Source of the DNA: Thalassoglobus sp. JC818
GTDB taxonomy: Bacteria > Planctomycetota > Planctomycetia > Planctomycetales > Planctomycetaceae
DNA length: 64,000 bases
NCBI RefSeq assembly: GCF_040717535.1
Contig: NZ_JBFEFI010000003.1
Location: 318,001-382,000 of the forward strand
Direction: 5' to 3'
Positions 19,895 through 29,009 of this stretch are shown piece by piece. Numbering within the stretch: position 1 is the first letter of the stretch; each line of letters begins with the position of its first letter. The notes beneath the pieces were generated by a model, which did no database searches, had not been told where the DNA came from, and saw only the letters and a program-made list of their open reading frames with translations. The translations under genes were made by a program, and so were the position numbers.

Positions 19895-20318
19895 AGTCGA
19901 TGAAGCTTTTGTTTGTGAGACGATCGAGGCTGTTCTGAAAGCAGAGCAGATTCCTCGAGCAGAAATTGTTGTTGCGCTGGTGGATGATCCCACGATTCAT
20001 CAAGTGAACCGCGACCATCTGCAACATGACTATCCGACCGATGTGATCAGTTTTCGATATGACGATTCAGAATTCGAAGAAACTAGCTCAGAGTCACAAC
20101 AACTCGATGGAGAGTTGGTGGTGAGTACCGACACAGCTCATCGTGAAGCAGCCGAATTTGGATGGGATCCGAAACACGAACTTAGATTGTATCTCATTCA
20201 CGGAACACTCCATCTGTGTGGATACGAAGACAGCACAGATGAAGAAAAACAGCAGATGCGGGGCCGAGAAACAGCGGTCCTGAAGAACTGGAATCTGATT
20301 CCGAACTACGCCACGTAA
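19851..20318 (+). CDS. ybeY: Endoribonuclease YbeY (rRNA maturation factor)
   Basis: 155 residues from the GTG at 19851 (VKYTIHLSNN), preceded by a purine-rich stretch. The upstream open frame is shared with the end of the pgpH-like gene. Signatures are DHLQHDYPTDVISF, LDGELVVSTD, and the metal motif HGTLHLCGYED. The first two metal His are H117 and H121. Where the family usually has a third His (GYDH), this protein has D127. It takes part in 16S rRNA 3' maturation and ribosome quality control. Synteny with phoH supports the call. Confidence 0.9.
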   Translation: MKYTIHLSNNQRQIEVDEAFVCETIEAVLKAEQIPRAEIVVALVDDPTIHQVNRDHLQHDYPTDVISFRYDDSEFEETSSESQQLDGELVVSTDTAHREAAEFGWDPKHELRLYLIHGTLHLCGYEDSTDEEKQQMRGRETAVLKNWNLIPNYAT

Positions 20319-20503
20319 AATGATGTAAGAACGTTTCGAACAATCCCAGCGAGTGAAAACGGAAGTACGTTTTGCGTTGGAGATGAACCTTCCAAACTCA
20401 GTGAAAAAATGAATCGTTTTAAGCACAATTCGTTCGCTGGTTTTGAGGGCACTTCATCGAAGACCTTTCAGATCGATTCAGCCCTTTTACCAGAATACCC
20501 GTC

Positions 20504-21871
20504 GTGAACATTTTCACTCTTGCCGTTTGCTGTTTTCTGCTGAGCGCTTTCTATGCGACCGTCAGCGACAGCTTGCGAAACTTCTTTCGAAGCCGATTGG
20601 CATTCGTCTGCAGGCAGAAAAATAACGAGGCCCGGTTCGGAGTCATTCTCAAAGACGATGAGCAGGCGCTGCAGGCGACTGAGTTCGTCCGGACTTCAAT
20701 GCTCACTCTGGCCATCCTGTTGGCAGGCTATGCCAGGTATTCGCAGATCGAAGCATTAAGCGGCTTTCAACTGGTGGGAGACCTGTTGGTCGCGACGGCA
20801 CTTTGTTGGATATTCATCGGTCTCATTCCGTGGACGCTGTCGCATGTGCTGGCAGAACATCTGCTGTTTTATACGTGGCCGGTCATCGATCTGACGATGC
20901 GAGTCTGCTCACCCATTACCATTTTTTCGAACGCGGTCGACAAGTTCTTTCATCGGTTGTTCGGACTGAAAGAACCGACTCCGGAATCGGTCGAAACCTT
21001 CACCGAAGAAATTCAGAGCGTCGTCGATGAAGGTGAACGCGAGGGAGTTCTGGAATCCAAAGCTGGGAAAATGCTCCATCGAATGATGGAATTGCGGCAA
21101 GAAGATATTCGTGCCGTGATGACACCGCGGACGGACATTATCTCCATTCAGCTCGACAAAACTCTTGAGGAAGCACGCCTGGAACTGCTGGATGCAGGGC
21201 ATTCGCGAATTCCCGTCGTAAATGGTTCAGCGGATCAGATCGCTGGAATTCTCTACGCCCGAGATCTGCTCGAGCAACTCGGAAAAGATCACTCGAACGT
21301 CACTCTCGGAGACATTGTTCGGGAGGCTTTTTACGTTCCAGAGACCAGCACCATCGAAGCGCTTTTGAACCAAATGAAGCAGAAGCGGTTACACCTTGCC
21401 ATCGTTTTGGACGAATACGGCGGAGTGACTGGGCTGGTCACGCTTGAAGACATTCTCGAAGAGATCGTGGGGGATATCGCTGACGAGTTCGACGAGGACG
21501 AAGAAGAAGGTGTGGAGTGGATTGATCAACACACCGTGGCAGTCGACGCGAGACTTCGTATCGATGAGATGAACGATCTGCTCGAGATCGAACTTCCCGA
21601 CAGCAACAGCTACGACACGCTCGGCGGATTTGTTTTCTCGACTCTCGAACGCATTCCTAAGGAAGGCGAGTATTTCGATTGGAACCAGATTCAGATTCAG
21701 GTTCTCGAAGCGACGGAACGGAAGATCAGCAAGATCCAGCTCTACAACCCGGTTCCGTGGCCACGTTACAGCGAGCGTCTGATCGGAGAAGAAGCCGCTT
21801 CAGACACCACAACTCCGAACTTGAGAATTGTTCAGGGTGCTCTGAATCAGTCTGAAGAACAGGCGGGTTGA
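20504..21871 (+). CDS. CorC/HlyC-family (DUF21-CBS-CorC) membrane protein
   Basis: 455 residues from the GTG at 20504. An N-terminal DUF21-like membrane region (about 1-160, at least three hydrophobic helices) is followed by two CBS domains (about 190-335, with VMTPRTDIISIQ, HSRIPVV and LAIVLDEYGGVTGLVTLEDILEE). A C-terminal CorC_HlyC domain (about 350-430, YDTLGGFVFSTLERIP) follows. Family members are implicated in Mg2+/Co2+ handling and often sit beside ybeY, as here. The substrate is inferred. Confidence 0.88.
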   Translation: MNIFTLAVCCFLLSAFYATVSDSLRNFFRSRLAFVCRQKNNEARFGVILKDDEQALQATEFVRTSMLTLAILLAGYARYSQIEALSGFQLVGDLLVATALCWIFIGLIPWTLSHVLAEHLLFYTWPVIDLTMRVCSPITIFSNAVDKFFHRLFGLKEPTPESVETFTEEIQSVVDEGEREGVLESKAGKMLHRMMELRQEDIRAVMTPRTDIISIQLDKTLEEARLELLDAGHSRIPVVNGSADQIAGILYARDLLEQLGKDHSNVTLGDIVREAFYVPETSTIEALLNQMKQKRLHLAIVLDEYGGVTGLVTLEDILEEIVGDIADEFDEDEEEGVEWIDQHTVAVDARLRIDEMNDLLEIELPDSNSYDTLGGFVFSTLERIPKEGEYFDWNQIQIQVLEATERKISKIQLYNPVPWPRYSERLIGEEAASDTTTPNLRIVQGALNQSEEQAG

Positions 21872-21931
21872 CGGAATTCGGTCCGCTTTCATTGCAATGT
21901 CGCGGCACGCGACATTGTTCGTGCAGCATCA

Positions 21932-21974
21932 CAAAACAAAAACGCTCAGAACAAACTCACTTTGTTCTGAGCGT
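21932..21974 (-). terminator. Terminator of the BMC operon
   Basis: A perfect 14-bp stem ACGCTCAGAACAAA / TTTGTTCTGAGCGT with a 5-base loop. On the minus strand it is followed by TTTTGTTTTGT. It lies about 45 bases past the aldolase stop at 22020, so it ends the minus-strand microcompartment operon. The plus side has no T-run. Confidence 0.9.
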
Positions 21975-22019
21975 CCGAAGGCAATGACACGAGAAGTCTT
22001 ACGTGCTTCGAAAAGGTGT

Positions 22020-22907
<888 letters not shown>

Positions 22908-22985
22908 CGTTCTTGTCTCAATTCGGGTTGAAAATTCCGGGCATCAAGGACAGTTCCTGATGCAGTGTCTTGAGTGGTCTATGTC

Positions 22986-23285
22986 TTACGAGAAGTCGGT
23001 GCCTTCTCTGATATCGACGACATCGAGCAGCGCTGTGCAGTAAGCATCAAGTGGTTTCGGATTTGGATGAAATGGAGCCGCTGCTTCTGCTCCTTCGCTC
23101 ACCGCAATCAGGGAACCGTTGCCTGAGCCGATTTCGTCGAACACGACGAACGGTTCGCCTCGGCCTGACTCACTTCCCTGCAATGCGGGTAGATCGAGCG
23201 GAACGACAACTCTCCAGCTTCCTCCCTGAATGGAGGGATGGCAGCGAGAGAGCGTGACACTTCCGATGACTTCGCCGATGATCAT
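22986..23285 (-). CDS. BMC-P pentameric shell vertex protein (EutN/CcmL family), first copy
   Basis: 99 residues starting MIIGEVIGSVTLSRCHP. The family pattern is an N-terminal V-G-x-V segment, a Leu/Val strand ending in VVVPLDL, and FVVFDEIGSGNGSLIAVSEG, where the acidic-Gly-Gly turn lines the pentamer. Three such genes in one operon cap the vertices of the shell. The start codon overlaps the stop of the upstream gene (ATGA, 23282-23285), implying coupled translation. Confidence 0.92.
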   Translation of the reverse strand: MIIGEVIGSVTLSRCHPSIQGGSWRVVVPLDLPALQGSESGRGEPFVVFDEIGSGNGSLIAVSEGAEAAAPFHPNPKPLDAYCTALLDVVDIREGTDFS

Positions 23286-24040
23286 GAAGGGGACCTCCCG
23301 GATTCGGTGATCATCTTGAGGACGTTTTTCAATTCGTAGTAGCTGCGATCCGTGGGATCGAGGCACCAGACGTTTGCTCGAAGTTGTTTTCGGATTTGCT
23401 GAACGTCGCTTGCATCGCGAACGACGACCGCCTTCACTCGTTCATTACGATTCGCGAGGCATGCTGCTCGATGCTGTTGCTCCGCGAAGATAAGCATCGT
23501 GTTGACACCATTGCGACTGATCTCGCTGATGGCTTGTTTCGCGGCATCGTCTGGACAACTCACCAACTCGCGTGACTTCAGCTTCAACTCTTCCAGGGCA
23601 CTGTCGAGCGCCGAGCTGTGGCGAACGATGGCTGCTCCGAGCGTTGATGTTGAGTTTGAGGCGGATGGAGCCTTGCCGGAGCTTGATTGAGTGGATGCGG
23701 CAGTTTGTGATTCGAGTCGACGTTCAATCATCAGCTTCGCCTGACGAACAATATCGTCAGCTGCGGGTGTGATGATGGCACGGGGTTTTACAATGACTTG
23801 TGAACCATCTGGAATCCGGTGAAGGGTTTCCGCAGTGATGACAGAGTCACTGATTTGCACTTCACTGCGTGAAGGCTCTGATTCTGGTGCAACAGGCTCT
23901 GCTGGGGGCGCGTTCGGTCTTGATTCGGCAGATGAAATCCCGGTGGGTTTCGTGCTGGCAATCTGCGCCGCCTTCGGTGTGCTGAATTGATTCAGCACAT
24001 TAGCGACGATGCGGTCGATTGCTTCAGCGGAAAGGTTCAT
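23282..24040 (-). CDS. BMC cargo protein of unknown function, degenerate RpiB/LacAB-like C-terminus
   Basis: 252 residues. The N-terminus MNLSAEAIDRIVANVLNQFS has the same I/V-x-x-I/V-V-x-x-V-L pattern as the other encapsulation helices of this operon. A Pro/Ala/Ser/Glu linker (21-60) follows. Residues ~65-110 (ITAETL, IVKPRAIITPAADD) resemble a segment I know from EutT and other BMC accessory proteins. A second low-complexity linker (112-133) leads to a C-terminal domain (160-245). That domain lines up by eye with RpiB/LacA: PDDAAK, then ANRNERVKAVVVRD, then RANVWCLDP. The RpiB ICGTG active-site motif is replaced by IFAEQ. I infer a lumen protein that is probably not a working isomerase. The ribosome site is weak; repeat copy C ends 11 bases upstream. 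Confidence 0.75.
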   Translation of the reverse strand: MNLSAEAIDRIVANVLNQFSTPKAAQIASTKPTGISSAESRPNAPPAEPVAPESEPSRSEVQISDSVITAETLHRIPDGSQVIVKPRAIITPAADDIVRQAKLMIERRLESQTAASTQSSSGKAPSASNSTSTLGAAIVRHSSALDSALEELKLKSRELVSCPDDAAKQAISEISRNGVNTMLIFAEQQHRAACLANRNERVKAVVVRDASDVQQIRKQLRANVWCLDPTDRSYYELKNVLKMITESGRSPS

Positions 24041-24051
24041 CGTGTCGATTC

Positions 24052-24155
24052 TAGAGCAGGTTGCTCTTTCCTGTGCACTCGCTTGTGCTGTTACACTAAG
24101 TAAGTGGCTGTGCTTGTTCGTACGAGAGAGTGAAGACGAAATCCGAAGTGCGCTA
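24052..24155. repeat. Dispersed TAGAGCA/TGCTCTA repeat, copy C, inside the BMC operon
   Basis: 104 bp starting TAGAGCAGGTTGCTCTTTCC, with inner GGCTGTGCTTGTTCGTACGA and ending TGCGCTA. It lies between two genes of the BMC operon, 11 bases upstream of the start at 24040, so it is transcribed as part of that mRNA. Confidence 0.85.
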
Positions 24156-24207
24156 AGTTCTCTGCGGTCTCTGCTGTTTTGAACGAAGTCAGGTCGAGGT
24201 GCTGTCT

Positions 24208-24471
24208 CTAAGACTGGTTGTCGGGTTGGGCGATGACCATCCATCGCACCGGTGTGTTCTTTGACCCCATCGATTCGGAAACGTACTTTCCGTCGGAAGT
24301 CAAAATGACGTCCTGACCAGCTCGACTTCCGAGTTCGTCGATCGCAATAAAGGGAACTCCGTCGCGAGAGCCATCAGACTTCAACGGCTGAACGAGCAAC
24401 ATTCTCCAGCCGTTGAGAGAAGGATGCTTCACCGTGGATGTGGCATGCCCGATGACTTTTGCGTGCAACAT
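24208..24471 (-). CDS. BMC-P pentameric shell vertex protein (EutN/CcmL family), second copy
   Basis: 87 residues: MLHAKVIGHATSTVKHPS, then MLLVQPL, FIAIDELGSRAGQDVILTSDG and VRWMVIAQ. This is the complete short EutN/CcmL fold with its conserved Asp-x-x-Gly-x-Gly-like turn. It follows the aldehyde dehydrogenase gene by 31 bases. It differs clearly from the other two BMC-P copies of the operon, so the three are not recent duplicates. Confidence 0.93.
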   Translation of the reverse strand: MLHAKVIGHATSTVKHPSLNGWRMLLVQPLKSDGSRDGVPFIAIDELGSRAGQDVILTSDGKYVSESMGSKNTPVRWMVIAQPDNQS

Positions 24472-24502
24472 GTTGGTTTGTCCGCGAGGCAGTTCTGATC
24501 AA

Positions 24503-26023
24503 TTAAACAACTCGAAGTTCATCGACCATCACACAGCGTCGTGTGCGTGTGAAGGTCCCTGGATTGGTCACACCTTCGCCGGTTGGTGTGGCGACGCTGA
24601 AGGAGAGATAACCTTCTCCTCCCAATCCGAGACCCGCCATTGATGGGCCGTTTTTCACGAACAGCGTGGTGTTCATGAGTCGTCCCATCACGGTCATGGC
24701 ATGGACGTTTCGAGAGTGAATGATCGCGGTGTGTCCGAAGCCGTGCTCGAACTCGTAGGCGAGTTCAATCGCATGCATCGTGTCTCGTGCTCTTACGAAC
24801 GGGATGAATGGCATCATCTGTTCTTCAGGCACGAATGGGTTTGTTGTGTCCGTTTCGCCGAAGAGAATCTCGGTGTTCGCAGGAACAGAAACTCCAATCT
24901 GCTGAGCGAGGTAGGCTGCATCTTTTCCAATGAAATCACGGTTGAGAACGGGATGACCGCCCGCTTCTTTGGGAGGAGAGAATGCCAGTTTTGTCAACGC
25001 GTCCACCTGTGAGCTGTTGAGGAGGAAACCACCATTCTTGGAGACGGCTTCCAGCAGGCGATCAAAGATCGACTGCACAGCGAAGACTTCTTTCTCTCCA
25101 ATGCAGAGTAGGTTGTTGTCGAAGGCTGCTCCCGCGACGATCGACTTTGCGGCGTTTTCGAGGTCAGCAGTTTCGTCGACCACGACTGGAGGGTTTCCAG
25201 GCCCAGCGACAACAGCTCGTTTTTTCGCTCCGAGTGCTGCTCGTCCGACGGCAGGTCCTCCCGTGACGCAAAGCATGCGAACTTTGCGGTGATGGAAGAT
25301 CTCATTCGCCGACTCGATCGTCGGTGTCCCAATGATCGTGATGAGGTTTTGAATTCCGGTCTTTTCGAAGATCGCTTTGTTGAAAGCCTGCACGCCCTCG
25401 CATGCGATTTTGGCTCCGGAAGGATGCGGGTTGAAGATGATGCTGTTCCCAGCAGCGACCATGTTGACGATGTTTCCCGCTAGAGTCGGGAGCGAGTGTG
25501 TCACGGGAGTGATCGCTCCGATGACACCAAACGGGGCTTGTTCTTCGAGCGAAATTCCGTGATCACCGCTGAAGCAATTCGGCTTCAGCCATTCAGTGCC
25601 GGGTACTTGTTTGATGATTTTCAGCTTGGCGATTTTGTGATCGAGGCGGCCGATTTTCGTTTCTTCGAATTCTTTGCGGCCCCATTCTTCGGCCCGTTGT
25701 TCGCACATCGTTTTGACGATGTTCACGACAATGTTGCGATTTTCAACCGTCGATTTAGACAACTGCTGAAACGCAGCATCAGCCGCAGCGATGGCTGCGT
25801 CGACCGATTGAAAGACCCCCAAGTCTCCGCTGTTCGGTGAAGACCCCATTACGGAGCTTGAAGATTGTCCAGCGACGGCGCCACTTGAGACAACACGAAT
25901 GCCGCTTGGGTCAGCAGCAGGTTTGAAGTGCGGGGCTGCTCCGTTGACTTGTTTTGGAGTCTTCCCAAGTTCGGCCAGCACTTCTTCGACAACGGTACGA
26001 ATCGCGGATTCGGTGGCTTGCAT
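24503..26023 (-). CDS. BMC acylating aldehyde dehydrogenase (PduP/EutE type)
   Basis: 506 residues from the ATG at 26023, which has AGGA six bases upstream (another ATG lies two codons earlier). It oxidises an aldehyde, probably lactaldehyde or propionaldehyde, with CoA and NAD+. The N-terminus ([19 protein letters not shown]) is an encapsulation-type amphipathic helix, followed by an Ala/Ser/Gly linker and the ALDH catalytic domain from about residue 75. The catalytic Cys is C307 in [14 protein letters not shown], the typical PduP context; GPAVGRAAL and the [10 protein letters not shown] region are also present. First gene downstream of the membrane protein, across a 205-bp gap. Confidence 0.95.
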   Translation of the reverse strand: MQATESAIRTVVEEVLAELGKTPKQVNGAAPHFKPAADPSGIRVVSSGAVAGQSSSSVMGSSPNSGDLGVFQSVDAAIAAADAAFQQLSKSTVENRNIVVNIVKTMCEQRAEEWGRKEFEETKIGRLDHKIAKLKIIKQVPGTEWLKPNCFSGDHGISLEEQAPFGVIGAITPVTHSLPTLAGNIVNMVAAGNSIIFNPHPSGAKIACEGVQAFNKAIFEKTGIQNLITIIGTPTIESANEIFHHRKVRMLCVTGGPAVGRAALGAKKRAVVAGPGNPPVVVDETADLENAAKSIVAGAAFDNNLLCIGEKEVFAVQSIFDRLLEAVSKNGGFLLNSSQVDALTKLAFSPPKEAGGHPVLNRDFIGKDAAYLAQQIGVSVPANTEILFGETDTTNPFVPEEQMMPFIPFVRARDTMHAIELAYEFEHGFGHTAIIHSRNVHAMTVMGRLMNTTLFVKNGPSMAGLGLGGEGYLSFSVATPTGEGVTNPGTFTRTRRCVMVDELRVV

Positions 26024-26228
26024 CGTCATTCCTCACTTCGCTGGTTGGTATCGAAACTCTGACTCTGTCGCTGGAAAGCCTAAGACGGCTTCAGCATCAG
26101 GGATCAGTCAGAGGATGTGATTATGATTTTGAATGAAAGTCAGTGTGCAGTTTTCGCGGTTTGTGTCGCACCGCGTGAGTTGTTTGTTGTACGTCTTGCC
26201 TTGGTATGGGGCTGATAAAACTCGACAG

Positions 26229-26687
26229 TCAAACGGTCGTGGTCGTATGTGCCGTGATGAAGTTGTCGAGTTTGGTCTGAGTCGGAAACGTGGCGATCAT
26301 GACTGCAACGAGAAAGCCAGTAATCGCCAGTGACCAGACGCTTTGTTCAAGGATGAATGCAATCACGTTGAAAAGGGCTGCTCCTTCGAGGGGAGCTTTC
26401 GTCAGGAGGTTGCGAGCCATGAACACCTTCAGGAGTTCTGGCTCATCGGCGTTCTCCGCAATCGGAATCTTTTTCGAACCAGCCATCACTGCGATGGAGA
26501 TTGCGATTGCGAAACCACCAGCGACTGCGATGAGGATTCCACCGAAGTCCGCTCCTTCAAAACTTCCGAATTCAGTGAGAACAATGGCCACAAGAACGAA
26601 CATGACAACGCCCATAATGAGAGCTCCTGCGATGATCTGACACTTTCGCAAGACCTTCTTTCTGTCGCTGAAGTCCATCCTGTTCAC
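26229..26687 (-). CDS. Small multi-pass membrane protein in the BMC operon, unknown function
   Basis: 152 residues. After a basic N-terminus (DRKKVLRK) there are hydrophobic segments at about 17-39 and 48-70, and a pair at about 103-116 and 117-136. The middle loop contains KKIPIAENADEPELLKVFMARNLLTKAP. No named family recognised. The start overlaps the stop of the upstream BMC-P gene (ATGA, 26684-26687), so it is translationally coupled to a shell protein. A shell is protein-only, so a membrane protein would act at the cell membrane, for example in substrate or product passage or in tethering. That role is inference. Confidence 0.8.
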   Translation of the reverse strand: MNRMDFSDRKKVLRKCQIIAGALIMGVVMFVLVAIVLTEFGSFEGADFGGILIAVAGGFAIAISIAVMAGSKKIPIAENADEPELLKVFMARNLLTKAPLEGAALFNVIAFILEQSVWSLAITGFLVAVMIATFPTQTKLDNFITAHTTTTV

Positions 26688-27001
26688 GAGTCGCTGCCCT
26701 CCGAATAGATCGCGTGTGATCCGACTCGGACGTTGTCCACAATCCCAATGATGGCACAGTCGATGGGGAGGGTTTTGGTGTCATCGGTGAATCGTGCACT
26801 CGAACCCTGCACGATCAGAACGACTTCTCCTTCTCCGGCGCCAACGGTGTCGACCGCGATAAACGTGCGACCGGTACTTTTAAGGCTGTCCTGGTTTTGT
26901 TCATCGACTCGAAGCGGTTCCACGATGAACAGCTTCTGGCCAACCATGGCCTGCACTTTGTGTGTTGATGTCACGTTGCCTGTGATCTTGGCGAGAAACA
27001 T
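26684..27001 (-). CDS. BMC-P pentameric shell vertex protein (EutN/CcmL family), third copy
   Basis: 105 residues starting MFLAKITGNVTSTHKVQAM, with LFIVEPLRVD, TFIAVDTVGAGEGEVVLIVQGSSAR and CAIIGIVDNV. These give the conserved fold, the Gly-rich turn and the C-terminal strand. The frame extends upstream into the acetate kinase gene, but the family start is the Met at 27001, one base after the acetate kinase stop. It has the longest C-terminal tail of the three copies. Confidence 0.93.
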   Translation of the reverse strand: MFLAKITGNVTSTHKVQAMVGQKLFIVEPLRVDEQNQDSLKSTGRTFIAVDTVGAGEGEVVLIVQGSSARFTDDTKTLPIDCAIIGIVDNVRVGSHAIYSEGSDS

Positions 27002-27002
27002 T

Positions 27003-28193
27003 TCACTCTCCCTTGACCACTTGGGCTGTTTGCCGGGCGACAACGATTTCTTCGTTGGTCGGCACAATCCAGATCTGAACTTTGCTCTGCTCGGTAGAAA
27101 TGATTCCCTCTTCGCGAGCGCTTTGATTCTTCTGTTCGTCGAGTTCGATGCCAGCGTAGGTCATGTTGCTGCAGACCTGTTGGCGGACGATGTCACTGTT
27201 CTCACCAATTCCGCCAGTGAACACGAGAGCATCGGCACCATTGAGAACCGCGAGATACTGACCGACGTATCGTTTGATGTCGGCACAGTAAATGTCGATG
27301 GCGAGTTGGGCTCTCTTGTCGCCCCCTTCAGCAGCTTTTTCGATGTCTCGCAGATCATTCGAAATTCCACTGATTCCCAGAAGTCCCCCTTCGGAAGAGA
27401 GTTCGTCGAGCAGCTCATCGTACGACTTGCCTGTCAGTCGTTTGACGAGTCTGAGAGCGAACGGATCGAAATCTCCGACACGGTTATTCTGTGGCAATCC
27501 TGATTGAGGAGTCATGCCCATCGAGGTTGATTGAGATTTGCCTCCCCGCATGGCACAGACAGAACTGCTTCCGCCAAGATGGCACGAAATCACTTTCGCG
27601 TCGCTGGAACCGAGGAGAGACTCCATCTTGGTTCCGATGAATCGGTGACTCGCTCCATGGAATCCCCAGCGGCGGACTTCGTATTCCTGGGCCCAGTGAT
27701 AGGGGACAGCGTACGTTCGCAGCGGTTCTGGAATCGTGTCGTGGAATGCGGTTTCGAGGGCAGCGACCAAGGGAATCTCGGGGAATGAAGCCTGCAGCTG
27801 ACGCATGGCTTTCACATATGGCGGATTGTGTGCTGGTGCAACATCCGCCAATGATTCCATGGCTTTGAGCAGGTCATTGTTGACGAGATGAATTCCGCTC
27901 AGTTTGCCTGCGAAGACAGCTTTGAATCCGATCGCCGAAACTTCCTCGACGCTCTGCAGGCAGCCTGACTCGGGGTTGGTCAACTGATCCAGGCACATCT
28001 GCACAGCTGCAGCATGGTCTGCAATGCGTTGACTGGCCTCGATTCGATTGGAACCGATTTCAGCGACACACGTTGAGTCTGCGCCTTCGCCGATCCGATC
28101 GATTCCTCCACGCGCCAGCTGTTCTTCACTTTCCATGTCGAACAGTCGGTACTTGAAACTCGTCGAACCGAGATTCGCCACCAGAACTTTCAC
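27003..28193 (-). CDS. ackA: Acetate/propionate kinase family, divergent BMC-associated form
   Basis: 396 residues of the ASKHA acetokinase family, expected to make ATP and acetate/propionate/lactate from the acyl-phosphate supplied by PduL. Conserved parts are [23 protein letters not shown] (H179), CHLGG (H205), R238, [10 protein letters not shown] and PTNEE. Compared with the well-studied Methanosarcina enzyme, three active-site positions differ. The GHRVVHGGE loop reads GFKAVFAGK (Arg91 to Lys). FDTAFH reads LETAFH (Asp148 to Glu). HLGNG reads HLGGS (Asn211 to Gly). Either the family has tuned its site to another acyl-phosphate or its activity is altered. It follows the BMC-H genes closely and abuts the third BMC-P gene. 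Confidence 0.9.
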   Translation of the reverse strand: MKVLVANLGSTSFKYRLFDMESEEQLARGGIDRIGEGADSTCVAEIGSNRIEASQRIADHAAAVQMCLDQLTNPESGCLQSVEEVSAIGFKAVFAGKLSGIHLVNNDLLKAMESLADVAPAHNPPYVKAMRQLQASFPEIPLVAALETAFHDTIPEPLRTYAVPYHWAQEYEVRRWGFHGASHRFIGTKMESLLGSSDAKVISCHLGGSSSVCAMRGGKSQSTSMGMTPQSGLPQNNRVGDFDPFALRLVKRLTGKSYDELLDELSSEGGLLGISGISNDLRDIEKAAEGGDKRAQLAIDIYCADIKRYVGQYLAVLNGADALVFTGGIGENSDIVRQQVCSNMTYAGIELDEQKNQSAREEGIISTEQSKVQIWIVPTNEEIVVARQTAQVVKGE

Positions 28194-28249
28194 CGCTTCC
28201 TCCGTTTTGCAGAAACCAATCTTTAACGTCGATCGTTTTGCGGTGAGTC

Positions 28250-28513
28250 CTAGAAGTTTTCCATCAGTCCTGTAGCAGGACGTGGGAGGATGTGAGCTCC
28301 CACCAAGTCGCCGACTTTCGAAGCTGCAGCAGCTCCGGCATCGACAGCGGCTCGCACTGAGCCAACGTCACCGCGAATGATCGTAGTGACGAATCCACCA
28401 CCGATTTGCACTTGCTTGACGAGTGTCACGTTGGCTGATTTGAGCATCGCGTCCGATCCTTCGATCGTGGCGGTCAGCCCTTTCGTTTCGATCATCCCAA
28501 TCGCTTCGTTCAT
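28250..28513 (-). CDS. BMC-H hexameric shell protein, second copy
   Basis: 87 residues, the single-domain BMC (PF00936-type) fold. It starts [13 protein letters not shown], continues [34 protein letters not shown], and ends AHILPRP. The pore loop region is QIGGGF, so the hexamer pore is Gly-lined. It tiles the facets of the shell together with the paralogue upstream. A double hairpin separates the two genes. Confidence 0.95.
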   Translation of the reverse strand: MNEAIGMIETKGLTATIEGSDAMLKSANVTLVKQVQIGGGFVTTIIRGDVGSVRAAVDAGAAAASKVGDLVGAHILPRPATGLMENF

Positions 28514-28544
28514 GTTGATCCCTTGATCAAAGAGTGTTAGATGT

Positions 28545-28595
28545 CGCCGGAAACCGGCGGAGGAATCTGTTTCAGATGAAAGCCCCGAGTCGGGG
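28545..28595 (-). other. Two intergenic hairpins between the BMC-H genes
   Basis: Read on the minus strand, CCCCG/CGGGG (28583-28595) follows the first BMC-H stop almost at once, and CGCCGG/CCGGCG (28545-28559) follows it. Neither has a T-run, so RNA stabilisation, processing or partial termination are more likely than full termination. Confidence 0.6.
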
Positions 28596-28597
28596 AA

Positions 28598-28897
28598 TTA
28601 CTTGCTGGCAGTGGTTTTCTTGGCTGGCAGAATGGTTGCCAGTTCTTCGTGTGGTCGTGGAATGACCTGCACGCTGACAACTTCACCGATCTTGCTGGCG
28701 GCACCAGCTCCGGCATCGACGGCTGCTTTGACGGCAGCAACGTCTCCGGTCAGGAAGATCGTGACGAGTCCGCTTCCGACTTTTTCCCAGCCGACCATTT
28801 CGACGTTTGCAGCTTTCAGGGCAGAGTCTGCAGCTTCGATCAGGCAGATGAGCCCTTTTGTTTCAATCATTCCAAGTGCTTCTGAAACCTTGGCCAT
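28598..28897 (-). CDS. BMC-H hexameric shell protein, first copy
   Basis: 99 residues. [32 protein letters not shown] opens the BMC fold. [27 protein letters not shown] and [11 protein letters not shown] complete it, with a Lys/Thr tail. The pore loop reads KVGSGL. It is clearly related to the downstream copy but longer at both ends and different at the pore, so the two probably form distinct hexamers. It is the first shell gene of the operon, placed right after PduL. Confidence 0.95.
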   Translation of the reverse strand: MAKVSEALGMIETKGLICLIEAADSALKAANVEMVGWEKVGSGLVTIFLTGDVAAVKAAVDAGAGAASKIGEVVSVQVIPRPHEELATILPAKKTTASK

Positions 28898-28962
28898 GTG
28901 TCTTACTCTCCGATTTCACAGATTGAGGATGGGATTAACCCGGTAGGGTTGAGCTTTGAAAA

Positions 28963-28987
28963 AACGTCTCCGGAAGCGTTTTCCGGA
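28963..28987 (-). other. Hairpin with T-run between pduL and the first BMC-H gene (attenuator-like)
   Basis: On the minus strand TCCGGAA-loop-TTCCGGA is followed by GACG and six T. It lies ~25 bases after the pduL stop and ~65 bases before the BMC-H start. It could terminate part of the transcripts or mark a processing point that sets shell-to-enzyme ratios. Confidence 0.5.
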
Positions 28988-29009
28988 TCAGTTGGTTTCA
29001 TCGACGAAA

